DNA of 64,000 bases from Streptomyces sp. NRRL S-31 (GTDB taxonomy: Bacteria; Actinomycetota; Actinomycetes; Streptomycetales; Streptomycetaceae), in assembly GCF_000718775.1 (NCBI RefSeq), contig NZ_JOCB01000013.1, positions 1 through 64,000 on the forward strand, given 5' to 3'. Numbering within the stretch: the stretch's first letter is position 1; each line of letters opens with the position of its first letter. A program made the translations under genes and the position numbers. This document shows, one piece after another, positions 34,271 to 43,709 of the stretch. Under the pieces are notes generated by a model. It had not been told where the DNA came from and did not search any database. It saw nothing but the letters and a program-made list of their open reading frames with translations.

Positions 34271-36304
34271 TTGTTCCCCTCGTTCACCGTCACCGGCATC
34301 CGCGGAGCGACCCCCCGAACCCCCCGCGGCGCCCGCAAGTCCAAGCCCTCCCCGCCCTTCTCCCGTACCGCCCTGGCCGCGTCGGCCACCCTGGCACTGC
34401 TTCCCGCGGCCCTTCCCACGGCCACGCCCGCGGACGCGGGCGCGCCGCCCCCGCTGCACGGGACCGTCACCAGCGCGGGGAAGCCGTTGTCCCACGCCAC
34501 CGTCACCCTCTTCGCCGGGGACCGGCGGGGCGTCCGGCAACTGGGGCGTGCCACGACCGACGCCCACGGCTCCTTCCTGCTGCGGCCCGGGCAGCGCACG
34601 GGCTCCGTGCTGTACGTGGAAGCCGCGCCCGCGCACGACCGTGCCCTGCGTCTGCGCTCCGTCGTGGGAGTCGGTCCGGGCGGCGGCGTGCCGCAGCGCC
34701 ACGAATCGACGGTCACCGTCAACGAGTTCACCACGGTCGCCACCGGCTTCGCCCTGGCCCAGTTCACCGACCGGCGCGGCGTCTCGGGCCCGAGCCCCGG
34801 CCTGGAGAACGCCGCCGCCACGTCGTACAACCTCGCCGACCCGGCCACGGGAAAGCCGGGCAAGGTCGTCACGAACCACGACAACGGGGCCAGGAACGAC
34901 ACCCTGGCCACCCTCGGCACCCTGGCCAACCTGGTCTCCCTGTGCGCGCCCGGGGCGGACACCGGGCGGTGCCGGGACCTGCTGCGCCGGGCGACACCGC
35001 CGCGCGGCCCCGCGCCCGCGGACACCGCCCAGGCCGTGGCCGCTCTCGCCCGCAACCCGCGGCTGGCCACCGGCGAGCTGCACGCCCTGGCCGGCCGCGC
35101 CCACACCTACGCCCCGGCGCTCGACCAGGCCCCCACGGCCTGGGTACTGGCCCTGCACTACACCGCCCCCGAGGTCTACGCCCCCGGACGCGTCGCCGTC
35201 GACGCCAAGGGCAACGTCTGGGCCTCCAACAACTGGCTGCCGGGGACCCGCGACCCCAGCCCCTACGTCACCGTGCAGGACCCGGTCGGCAACCCGGCCC
35301 TGAACAGCCCCCTCAGCGGCGGCGGCATGAAGGCGGGCGCCTGGGGGATCGCCATCGACCACGCGGGATCCGTGTGGGTGCCCAGCTACGCCGGTGACGC
35401 CATGGCGAAGTTCTCCGCGGCCGGCCACACGCTCTCCCCCGCCACGGGCTTCAGGGACGGCGGCCTCGACCACCCGCAGGGCACCGCCGTCGACCAGAAG
35501 GGCAACCTCTGGATCGCCAACTTCTACGGACTCAAGGGCAACCGGGGCAAGGGCAGCGTGATCGTCTACCCGCACGGCGATCCCGCCAAGGCGATCACCA
35601 TCACCGGCGGCGGCCTCGACCACCCGTTCTCGATCCAGATCGACGGCCAGGGCCGGGCCTGGGTCTCCAACGCCCGCCTCAACGGTGCGAAGCTCATGGA
35701 CACGCGCCCCCTCACGGGACACGCGGGCGGCAGCGTCACCGTCATCGGCCCCGACTTCAAGCCGACCGCGTTCTCGCCGATCGAGCACGACTCGCTCGAC
35801 TGGCCCCTCGCCCTCGCCGTCGACTCCCGGGACAACGTCTGGGTGCCCGGTTTCCTCAGCAACTCGGTCACCGAACTCGGCCCCGACGGCAAGGTCACCG
35901 GCGCCTACCGACTGCCCACGACCATCGCCCCCTGGTCCGTGGCCGTCGACGGATCGGACCGCGTGTGGGTCGCCGGCTTCGGTGCCCCCTCCGTCTCCGT
36001 CCTGTGCGGTGCGAACACCGACGCCTGCCCGCCCGGCTCCGCCACCGGCGCGGTGCTCTCCCCGCCCGACGGCTACCGCAGCAAGTCCATCCAGCACCTC
36101 ACCGCCGTCCAGCTCGACCAGTCCGGCAACGTCTGGCTGGCCAACAACTGGTCCAGGCTCGCCCCGCCCACCGGCGGCGACGGCCTGGTCGAACTCATCG
36201 GAGCGGCCACCCCCGTCTGCACCCCCTTGCAGCCCCTGCCGGCCCGCCCCACCGCCACCGGATCCACCGCCTGCCCCCTCCAGACCGGCACCGGGCCCCG
36301 GTGA
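34271..36304 (+). CDS. Large secreted beta-propeller (NHL/SMP-30-like) protein
   Basis: 677 aa, apparently from TTG 34271 (GAAAGG 9 bases upstream). An N-terminal basic stretch and hydrophobic TALAASATLALLPAALP form a Sec signal. An alpha/beta region resembling a carboxypeptidase-regulatory (Ig-like) domain comes next (LHGTVTSAGKPLSHATVTLF). The C-terminal half has at least five repeats of the blade pattern AVDxxGNVWxxN (VAVDAKGNVWASNNW, AVDQKGNLWIANFYG, AVDSRDNVWVPGF, LDQSGNVWLANNW). Such propellers bind ligands or act as lyases (Vgb-like). Function unknown. Confidence 0.85.
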   Translation: MFPSFTVTGIRGATPRTPRGARKSKPSPPFSRTALAASATLALLPAALPTATPADAGAPPPLHGTVTSAGKPLSHATVTLFAGDRRGVRQLGRATTDAHGSFLLRPGQRTGSVLYVEAAPAHDRALRLRSVVGVGPGGGVPQRHESTVTVNEFTTVATGFALAQFTDRRGVSGPSPGLENAAATSYNLADPATGKPGKVVTNHDNGARNDTLATLGTLANLVSLCAPGADTGRCRDLLRRATPPRGPAPADTAQAVAALARNPRLATGELHALAGRAHTYAPALDQAPTAWVLALHYTAPEVYAPGRVAVDAKGNVWASNNWLPGTRDPSPYVTVQDPVGNPALNSPLSGGGMKAGAWGIAIDHAGSVWVPSYAGDAMAKFSAAGHTLSPATGFRDGGLDHPQGTAVDQKGNLWIANFYGLKGNRGKGSVIVYPHGDPAKAITITGGGLDHPFSIQIDGQGRAWVSNARLNGAKLMDTRPLTGHAGGSVTVIGPDFKPTAFSPIEHDSLDWPLALAVDSRDNVWVPGFLSNSVTELGPDGKVTGAYRLPTTIAPWSVAVDGSDRVWVAGFGAPSVSVLCGANTDACPPGSATGAVLSPPDGYRSKSIQHLTAVQLDQSGNVWLANNWSRLAPPTGGDGLVELIGAATPVCTPLQPLPARPTATGSTACPLQTGTGPR

Positions 36305-36499
36305 CGGCGGCCCGGTGGCACCCGCCGCACGGCGGGGACCGGCCGGCGAGCGCACCGCCGCACCCCGGAGAGGCGGCGTGCCGCGCCCGTCCCGGCCCGC
36401 TGGGAGGCACACCGCCCCGAAGGCGGTGACTATGTAGGGAAGGACGGCGAGCCGCCCCGGCGGCGCGCGCTCCCACCGCGTGGGAGAGGAGAACGGCCC

Positions 36500-38575
36500 A
36501 TGGGTGAAACGGGCGCCCCGCACCCCGGCGCCCCGGACCGGCCCCCGTCCGGTGCCGGCTCGTCACCCACCGGTCTGCTCGACCTGCTGAGCATCGCCGC
36601 GGTCGTGCTGGACGCACGCGGGCGCGTGGTGTTCTGGAGCCCACAGGCCGAGGAGCTGTTCGGCTACAGCGCGCAGGAGGCCCTGGGGCAGTTCGCGGCG
36701 CGGCTGCTGGTGCACGAGGAGTACTGGGACCAGGTGATCGGACTGTTCGCCGAGGTCATGGAGTCCGGCACCGACTGGGCCGGGGCGTTCCCGATCCGGC
36801 AGAAGGACGGCAGCACGCGGCTGGTGGAGTTCCGCAACATGCGGCTGCTCGACGACCTCGGCGACACCTACGCCCTCGGGCTGGCGGTGGACCAGGCGAC
36901 GGTGGCCCGGGTCGAGCGGGGCGTGGCCCTCTCCGCGCGCCTGGTCTCCCAGTCCCCGATCGGCCTGGCCATCCTCGACACCGGCCTGCGCTACGTGACC
37001 GTCAACCCGGCGCTGGAGCGCATCCACGGCCGCTCCGCCGCCGAGCATCTGGGCCGTCGCGTCGGCGAGGTCCTGACCTGTCTGGACGCCGCCGCCATCG
37101 AGGCCCGGATGCGCCGGGTCCTGGAGACCGGGCAACCGGTGTCCGACTGGTACGTCGTGGGCCGCACCACAGCCGAACCGCACCGCGAATTCGCCTGGTC
37201 GGTGTCGTACCACCGGCTGGACGACGCCACCGGGCGGGTGATCGGCCTGGCCTCGTCCGTCATCGACATCACCGAACGCCACGACGCCAACCGGGCGGCG
37301 ACCCGTGCCCGCGACCGCCTGGCCCTGATCGCCCATGCCTCCGCCACCGTCGGTACGACCCTGGACGTGGAGCGGACGGCGCACGAGCTGGCCGGTGTCG
37401 TCGTACCCGACCTGGCCGACGTCGTCTCGGTGCACGTGCTCGACAGCGTCCTGCGCGGGCACCCCCCGTCGCACAGCGGCCCCGTCCGCTTCCGGGTCGG
37501 CGCCGTCGCGGCGGCACCCGGCTGCACGGCGGCACGCGCGGCGGCCGACGTGCCCGGAGCGGTCACCACGTACGACGGCGACCGGCTGATCACGCGGTGC
37601 GTGCGCACCCGCCGGCCCGTGCTGCTCGCCGAGACCACCCCCGCCGACCTGCGGCGCATCGCCCGCACCGACGAGAGTGCCGCCCTGCTGGCGGACGCCG
37701 GGGCGCACTCCTACCTCGCGGTGCCGCTGCTGGCCCGTGGCGAGGTACTGGGGGCGCTCAGCCTGATACGCGTCCGCGCCTCCGCGCCCTTCGACGACGA
37801 CGACACGCTCCTCGCCTGCGAACTGGCCGGCCGCGCCGCGACCTGCATCGACAACGCCCGCTGGTACCAGAGCGTGCGGGACACCGCCCTCACCCTCCAG
37901 CGCCGGCTGCTGCCCGAACTGCCGTCCCGCCTGCCCGGACTCCGGATCGCCTGCCGCTACCTGCCGGCCGGCGCCGCCGTCGAGATCGGCGGGGACTGGT
38001 TCGACGCCATGCGCCTGGCCGGCGACAGGACCGCGCTGGTCGTCGGGGACGTGATGGGCAGCGGCATCGACGCCGCCGCCAGCATGGGGCAACTGCGCAG
38101 CGCCACCCGGGCCTTCGCCCAGCTGGACCTCGACCCGGCAGAGGTCCTGCGCCACCTCGACCGGCTCACCGGGGACGTCGAGCACACCATCGCCACCTGC
38201 GTCTACTGCCGCTACGACCCCGAGCGGGAGGAGTGCCGGATCAGCCTGGCCGGTCACCTGCCGCCGGTCCTGGTCCGGTCCGGCCGGCCGGCCGAGCTGC
38301 TCGACCTCCCCTCCGGCGTGCCGCTGGGCGTCGGCGGATGGGACTTCCGGACGACGGCCTTCGCCTTCCGGCCCGGCGACCAGCTCGCGCTGTACACCGA
38401 CGGCCTGGTCGAGACGCGCGGCGACCCGATCGACGCCCGCCTCGACGTCCTCCGCGACGCCCTGACCGCGACGGCCGGCCGGGACCTGGACGAGGCGTGC
38501 GACCGGGTGCTGGAGACCCTCCGGCCGTCCGCCGGTGACGACGTGGCCTTCCTGCTGGCCCGCGCCCGGACCTGA
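36500..38575 (+). CDS. PAS-PAS-GAF-PP2C (SpoIIE-type) phosphatase
   Basis: 691 aa from ATG 36500 (GAGGAG 9 bases upstream). Soluble, with no membrane helix. PAS1 (about 25-135, VVLDARGRVVFWSPQAEELFGY), PAS2 (about 145-265, GLAILDTGLRYVTVNPALERIHGR), GAF (about 275-460, ending with ACELAGRAATCIDNARWY) and PP2C (about 480-690: GGDWFDAMRL, VVGDVMGSGIDAAASMG, YTDGLVETRG). It lacks the HATPase seen in the two large paralogues. It probably senses a cytoplasmic cue and dephosphorylates an STAS-domain protein. It converges on another PP2C gene. Confidence 0.93.
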   Translation: MGETGAPHPGAPDRPPSGAGSSPTGLLDLLSIAAVVLDARGRVVFWSPQAEELFGYSAQEALGQFAARLLVHEEYWDQVIGLFAEVMESGTDWAGAFPIRQKDGSTRLVEFRNMRLLDDLGDTYALGLAVDQATVARVERGVALSARLVSQSPIGLAILDTGLRYVTVNPALERIHGRSAAEHLGRRVGEVLTCLDAAAIEARMRRVLETGQPVSDWYVVGRTTAEPHREFAWSVSYHRLDDATGRVIGLASSVIDITERHDANRAATRARDRLALIAHASATVGTTLDVERTAHELAGVVVPDLADVVSVHVLDSVLRGHPPSHSGPVRFRVGAVAAAPGCTAARAAADVPGAVTTYDGDRLITRCVRTRRPVLLAETTPADLRRIARTDESAALLADAGAHSYLAVPLLARGEVLGALSLIRVRASAPFDDDDTLLACELAGRAATCIDNARWYQSVRDTALTLQRRLLPELPSRLPGLRIACRYLPAGAAVEIGGDWFDAMRLAGDRTALVVGDVMGSGIDAAASMGQLRSATRAFAQLDLDPAEVLRHLDRLTGDVEHTIATCVYCRYDPEREECRISLAGHLPPVLVRSGRPAELLDLPSGVPLGVGGWDFRTTAFAFRPGDQLALYTDGLVETRGDPIDARLDVLRDALTATAGRDLDEACDRVLETLRPSAGDDVAFLLARART

Positions 38576-38628
38576 GCGGCGTCGGCTCCGGCCGGCCGGG
38601 GGACGGGGGCCGGACGGTGCGTCCGGAT

Positions 38629-41439
38629 TCAGGCGTCGAGATCGTCGAGATCGTCGAACTGGTCGAGGAGGAAGTCGACCGGTGCGTGGCCCGTGGTGGC
38701 GGGCGTGCCGCCGCCGAGGAGCTGTTCCGCCCAGATGACCTTGCCACGGGTTGTGTACCGCGTCCCCCACCGCTGGGCGCACTGCGCCACCAGGAACAGC
38801 CCCCGCCCGCCCTCGTCCGTGGTCGCCGCCCGCCGCAGCCGCGGCGAGGTGCCGCTGCCGTCCGACACCTCGCAGATCAGACAGCGCCCGTACAGCAGCC
38901 GCACCCCGACCGGCGGCGAGCCGTACCGGATCGCGTTCGTGACCAGCTCGCTGACGATGAGTTCCGTGGCGAACCCGGTCTCCTCCAGCCCCCACCCCCG
39001 CAACGTCTCCCGGCACCGCGCCCGCACCGAGGGAACCACCGCCGGGTCCGACGGCACGTCCCACTCGGCCACGCGCGAGGGCGGGAAGCGCCGGGTACGC
39101 GCCACCAGCAGGGCGATGTCGTCGCGGGAGGGCGACGGCTTCAGCGCGTCGATCACCGCCTGGCAGGTCTCCTCCGGCGTGCGGCCCCCGGAACCGTCCA
39201 GCGCCCGGCGCAGCCGCTCCATGCCGACGTCGATGTCGTGGCGGCGGTCCTCCACGAGCCCGTCGGTGTACAGCACGATCCGCGAGCCCTCCGGCAGGGA
39301 CAGCTCGACGGTCTCGAACGGATAGCCCCCGAGGCCGAGCGGCGCCGAAGCCGGCACACCGGGACAGCCGGCCGTTCCGTCCGGGTGCACCACCACCGGC
39401 TCGGGGTGTCCCGCACGGGCCATCGTGCAGGCCCCCGCCACCGGGTCGTAGACCGCGTAGAGACAGGTCGCCCCGGTCACGCCCTCGCCCTCCCGGGCCG
39501 CCCCGGCGTCCTCCGTGTCGTCCTCGTTGTCCATGCGCACGACCAGGTCGTCCAGATTGCCCAGCACCTCGTCCACGGGCAAATCCAGGGTGGCGAAGTT
39601 GTGCACCGCGGTACGCAGCCGGCCCATCGTCGCCGCCGCGTGCAGCCCGTGACCGACGACGTCGCCCATCACCAGCGCCACCCGGGCGCCCGGGAGCGGG
39701 ATGACGTCGAACCAGTCCCCGCCCACCCCGGACTCCGCGGGCAGGTACCGCCAGGCCACCTCCAGCGCGTCCTGGTCCGGCTGCCCCCGTGGCAGCAGGT
39801 TGCGTTGCAGGGTCACCGCCATCGCGTGTTCGCGGGTGAACCGCCGGGCGTTGTCGATGGCTACCGCCGCCCGCGCGGCCAGTTCCTCCGCGATGGCGAG
39901 GTCCTCCGGCTCGAAGGCCGGGGAGTCCGCCGTCCGGTAGAAGTTCACCACGCCCAGCTGGACGTTCCGCGCCCGCAGCGGCACGGTCAACAGCGCGCGC
40001 ACCCCGTGCTCCAGTGCCTTCCCGGTGTGCTCCGGATGCTGTTCCCGCCAGCCGTGCGCCTGCCGCAGGTCCGCCTCCAGCACGACCCGCCGCGCCTGGA
40101 GCGCCCGCATCTGCGGGGCCCGGGCGGAGAAGGTGATCACTTCGCCCAGCGGATACACCGGGACCATCGGCCGCGCGCCGGCGATCGCCGCCCGGCTCAG
40201 CCGCCGCCAGCCCTCCGCCGTCGGCTCCCAGCCCCGCAGCACCGCGTCGAGCAGGTCCACCGTCACCAGGTCGGCGAAGTGCGGCGCCGCGACGTCGGCC
40301 AGCTCCTGGGCCGTACGCCCCACGTCCAGCGTCGTGCCGATCCGGACCCCGGCCGCGTACAGCAGCTTCAGCCGTTCCCGCGCGACCTCGGCCCGCCCCG
40401 AGAGGGCCGCCAGCTCCGTGGTGTCCCGCAGGGTCACCACGGAGCCTCCCCGGCCGGCCCGCGGGTACGTCAGCCGTTTGTTCACCGCCAGCAGCCGGTC
40501 CCCCGCGAGGTGCACCTCGTCGGTGACCGGGTCCGGCGAGGTCAGCAGGCGTGTGATCGACTCCGGCAGCCCCAGCTCCGGCACCGGGCGGCCCCGCACC
40601 TTCGCCGGCAGCCCGAGCAGCCGCGTCGCCTCGTCGTTGGCGAGCAGCAGCCGCCCGTCGCCGTCGGTGATCAGTACGCCTTCCCGTACCGCGTGCAGGA
40701 CCGCGTCATGGTGTTCGTACAACTGCGCCAGCTCCGCCGGGGCCATGCCGCGGGTCTGCCGCCGCAGCCGCCGGGCCACCAGCGTGGTCCCCGTGACGGA
40801 CAGCGCCAGGGCGACCGCGCCGCTGCCCAGGATGATCGGCAGCTGCGGCAGCCACAGGGCCGCCACGTTCCGGACCGTGAGGCCGGCGGAGACCAGGCCG
40901 ACCACCGTGCCGCGCGCGTCGGTCACCGGGACCACCGCCTGCACGGCCGTCCCCCCGCCCGCGGGCAGGGGCGGCCCGCTGACCTGTTCGACGACGGTGT
41001 GTCCCCGCAACGCCGGTCCGATCGTGCCGACGAACTTCTTGCCGATTTCCTGCGGATAGGGGTAGGTGAGGCGGATTCCCCGCGTGTTCAGCACGACGAC
41101 GAAGTCCAGGCCCGTGCGTGCGCGTGCCGCCTCGGCCCGCGGCTGGAGCACCGCCGTCGGATCACGGCCGCGCAGCGCCGCGGCCGTGCCGGGGGCACTC
41201 GCGAACGACTGGGCCGCGACGACCGACTCCCGGCGCCCCTGCTGCACGGCGTCCCGCGCCGTCTGGACCGCCATGGCCGCGACCCCGCCCGCGACCAGCA
41301 GGACCGTGATCACGACCTGGATCAGGAACACCTGTCCGGCCGTACTGCGCAGGCCCGGCAGGCCGACCCGGCGTCGCCGCGGGCGCCCGTCGGGCGGGCG
41401 GCGTTCCGGGCACCGAGGCCGCCCGGGAAATACCTCCAT
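38629..41439 (-). CDS. Membrane sensor SpoIIE/PP2C phosphatase with HATPase domain, paralogue
   Basis: 936 aa from ATG 41439 (AAGGG just upstream; the frame opens further up at 41517). It has the same layout as the 13200-15986 protein: TM1 (about 35-60), periplasmic sensor with VLNTRGIRLTYPYP, TM2, PAS, GAF, PP2C (GGDWFDVIPLPG, VMGDVVGHGLHAAATMG, YTDGLVED) and HATPase (ELIVSELVTNAIRYG, EGGRGLFLV). Many segments are near identical between the two, which points to gene duplication. It likely feeds a partner-switching sigma pathway with a different signal. Confidence 0.92.
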   Translation of the reverse strand: MEVFPGRPRCPERRPPDGRPRRRRVGLPGLRSTAGQVFLIQVVITVLLVAGGVAAMAVQTARDAVQQGRRESVVAAQSFASAPGTAAALRGRDPTAVLQPRAEAARARTGLDFVVVLNTRGIRLTYPYPQEIGKKFVGTIGPALRGHTVVEQVSGPPLPAGGGTAVQAVVPVTDARGTVVGLVSAGLTVRNVAALWLPQLPIILGSGAVALALSVTGTTLVARRLRRQTRGMAPAELAQLYEHHDAVLHAVREGVLITDGDGRLLLANDEATRLLGLPAKVRGRPVPELGLPESITRLLTSPDPVTDEVHLAGDRLLAVNKRLTYPRAGRGGSVVTLRDTTELAALSGRAEVARERLKLLYAAGVRIGTTLDVGRTAQELADVAAPHFADLVTVDLLDAVLRGWEPTAEGWRRLSRAAIAGARPMVPVYPLGEVITFSARAPQMRALQARRVVLEADLRQAHGWREQHPEHTGKALEHGVRALLTVPLRARNVQLGVVNFYRTADSPAFEPEDLAIAEELAARAAVAIDNARRFTREHAMAVTLQRNLLPRGQPDQDALEVAWRYLPAESGVGGDWFDVIPLPGARVALVMGDVVGHGLHAAATMGRLRTAVHNFATLDLPVDEVLGNLDDLVVRMDNEDDTEDAGAAREGEGVTGATCLYAVYDPVAGACTMARAGHPEPVVVHPDGTAGCPGVPASAPLGLGGYPFETVELSLPEGSRIVLYTDGLVEDRRHDIDVGMERLRRALDGSGGRTPEETCQAVIDALKPSPSRDDIALLVARTRRFPPSRVAEWDVPSDPAVVPSVRARCRETLRGWGLEETGFATELIVSELVTNAIRYGSPPVGVRLLYGRCLICEVSDGSGTSPRLRRAATTDEGGRGLFLVAQCAQRWGTRYTTRGKVIWAEQLLGGGTPATTGHAPVDFLLDQFDDLDDLDA

Positions 41440-41854
41440 ACACCCTTGATAACACCGAGGGCCCCCCGCCGACGCCGAGCCGTCCCGGACGGCACCGCGA
41501 TCCGCGCCCACCGTCACCGGACACTGCCCTACGGCGGCCCGGTCCGCCCCCGGCCGACCCGAGGTGTGCGCTGTGTGCGCTGTGAAGTCAGTACCGTGCG
41601 CCGACGTGCCATCCGCGGGTGTCGCCGCCTCCTAGCGTGACACCACCGGCCGCACCGGCCGGCCCCGCACCCCGCCGCCGCACCGCCGACCCGGGCCGGT
41701 GACGCCGGCGTACCGAAACCCGCCGGTGCGGGTATGCCGACGTATCGCCGTACCGGCATCCCGACGGGCCGGGGCTCCGGCGAGCCGCCGGTCCGTTCCC
41801 GAGCGGCCCGCACCCACCGACCGACCCTTCCCTTCGACGCGACGGGCGTAGCTC
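41440..41854. other. Intergenic region upstream of the hydrolase run
   Basis: 415 bases between the divergent phosphatase and hydrolase genes. It must hold promoters for both. I see a short imperfect dyad (ATGCCG...CGGCAT, about 41731-41755) but no consensus boxes and no gene. Confidence 0.5.
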
Positions 41855-42730
41855 ATGGCAGAACCGACCGGCATCACGCACCACACCGCCACCCTCAACG
41901 GCATCCGGCAGCACTGGGTCAGCGCGGGGGAGGGGCCGCCGGTGTACCTCCTGCACGGCTTCCCCGAGACCTGGTACGGCTGGCGCAAGCAGATCCCCGT
42001 ACTGGCCGAGCGGTTCACCGTGATCGCGCCCGACCTGCGCGGCTACGGCGACACGGAGAAGCCGGCGTCCGGTTACGACAAGCGGACCATGGCCAACGAC
42101 GTCGTCGCCCTGATGGACCACCTCGGCCACGACCGGATCGCACTGGTCGGGCACGACCGCGGCGCCCGCGTCGGCACCCGCTTCGCCAAGGACCACCCGG
42201 ACCGCGTCGACCGGTTCGTGGCGATGGACAACATCCCCACCCGGGTCATCGCCGACACGTACGACGTGACACTCGCCCGGCAGGGCTACTGGTTCTTCAC
42301 CTTCCTCGGCGTGCCGGACCTGCCCGAGGCGCTGATCGCGGGCCGCGAGGAGACCTGGCTGACCCACTTCTACCGCAGTTGGTCGTACGACCCCGAGATG
42401 CTCTCCCCGGAGGAGATCGCGGTCTACGTCCGCGCCTACCAGCAGCCCGGCGCGGTGCGCGGGTCCTGCATGGACTACCGCGCCGCCGCGCAGGACGTCG
42501 AGCAGGACCGCGCGGACGCCGACCGGCTGATCGACTGTCCCGTACTGACCATCTGGGGCGAGGACTTCAGCGCCGTCGGGCAGGCGTACGACGTCCTGGA
42601 CGTCTGGAAGGGCATCGCCCGTGACGTCCGCGGTGTGCCCATCGCCCAGTGCGGACACCTGTGCCAGGAGGAGAAGCCCGACGTCGTCAACGCCGAGCTG
42701 CTGGCGTTCCTCGCCGACTGGGGCGGCTGA
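41855..42730 (+). CDS. Alpha/beta hydrolase (epoxide hydrolase/haloacetate dehalogenase-like)
   Basis: 291 aa. HGFPETWYGWRKQIP holds the oxyanion HGFPE motif, DLRGYGDTEKP follows, and the nucleophile elbow is GHDRGARVG with Asp as nucleophile, as in epoxide hydrolases and haloacid dehalogenases rather than esterases. The catalytic His is in QCGHLCQEEKP. The cap domain spans about 130-215. The substrate is likely an epoxide or haloacetate but cannot be chosen. ATG 41855 has a poor ribosome site. Confidence 0.9.
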   Translation: MAEPTGITHHTATLNGIRQHWVSAGEGPPVYLLHGFPETWYGWRKQIPVLAERFTVIAPDLRGYGDTEKPASGYDKRTMANDVVALMDHLGHDRIALVGHDRGARVGTRFAKDHPDRVDRFVAMDNIPTRVIADTYDVTLARQGYWFFTFLGVPDLPEALIAGREETWLTHFYRSWSYDPEMLSPEEIAVYVRAYQQPGAVRGSCMDYRAAAQDVEQDRADADRLIDCPVLTIWGEDFSAVGQAYDVLDVWKGIARDVRGVPIAQCGHLCQEEKPDVVNAELLAFLADWGG

Positions 42731-42924
42731 CCCGTCGGTCCCGCGGCCCCCCTGGCCCGCACCTCGCAGTCCCTCGGCCCCCGTCCCGTGGGGGCACCGG
42801 CCCGGTCGGCCGCATGCGCGGAGGGCACCCACGGAACACACCCCGGGCGTGCATGGGCAACTTTCCACTCGTCCGGCCCGTAATGCTCCGTTCCGTACCT
42901 CATTCGATCTTTCAGGAGACAGTC

Positions 42925-43668
42925 ATGTCCGCTTCCGCCAAGCCGACCGTGGTCCTCGTCCACGGCGCCTTCGCCGACGCCTCCAGCTACGCCCGCGTCA
43001 TCCCCGAGCTGCTCGCCCGCGGTCTGGACGTGGTGGCCCCCGCCGTCCCCAACCGCAGCCTGCTCGGTGACGCCGCCTACGTGGCCGCGCTGGTCCGGCA
43101 GATCCCGGGACCCGTGATCCTCGTGGGCCACTCCTACGGCGGTGCCGTCATCACCGTCGCCGGTGTGGAGGACAACGTCAGAGCACTCGTCTACCTGGCC
43201 GGCTACGCGCTGGAGAAGGGCGAGAGCCTGGGCGAACTCCAGGGCCGGTTCCCCGACTCCGACCTCGCCTCCGCGCTCGTCTACACGCCGTTCGCGGTCG
43301 AGGGCTCCTCCACTCCGGGCACCGACGTGTCCGTGCAGCCGGAGAAGTTCCCGGCCATCTTCGCGGCCGACGTCGACCCGAAGCTGGCCGCCGTCCTCGC
43401 CGTCTCCCAGCGCCCGCTGGCCGCGCTGGCGTTCTCCGAGGCCGCGCCGGCCGCGGCCTGGAAGACCAAGCCCAGCTGGGGCCTCGTCTCCTCCTCCGAC
43501 CACACCATCAACCCCGACGTGGAGCGCTACGGCTACCGGCGCGCCGGCATGACCACGGTCGAGGTCGACTCCTCGCACCTGGTGATGCTCTCCCACCCGC
43601 GGCGCGTCGTCGACCTGATCGAGGAGGCCGTCCGCGCCACCTCCGACGTCAAGACCGCGTCCGAGTGA
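42925..43668 (+). CDS. Alpha/beta hydrolase, cytoplasmic twin
   Basis: 247 aa from ATG 42925 (AGGAG 6 bases upstream). KPTVVLVHGAFADASSY (oxyanion HGAF), Ser nucleophile in GHSYGGAVI, Asp in SSSDHTINP and His in DSSHLVMLSHP. It belongs to the HGAFADAS esterase-like group common in actinobacteria and plants (salicylic-acid-binding protein/esterase-like). It lacks a signal peptide; the next gene encodes an exported paralogue, so this looks like a tandem duplication with different destinations. Confidence 0.9.
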   Translation: MSASAKPTVVLVHGAFADASSYARVIPELLARGLDVVAPAVPNRSLLGDAAYVAALVRQIPGPVILVGHSYGGAVITVAGVEDNVRALVYLAGYALEKGESLGELQGRFPDSDLASALVYTPFAVEGSSTPGTDVSVQPEKFPAIFAADVDPKLAAVLAVSQRPLAALAFSEAAPAAAWKTKPSWGLVSSSDHTINPDVERYGYRRAGMTTVEVDSSHLVMLSHPRRVVDLIEEAVRATSDVKTASE

Positions 43669-43709
43669 CCGCGCCGCAGCCCCCCTCCCACCAGCACAGG
43701 AAGCAGCCG

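Noticed and set aside
36563..39064. Long minus-strand open frame opposite the PAS-PP2C gene
   Set aside because: Antisense shadow; no start signals or domains.
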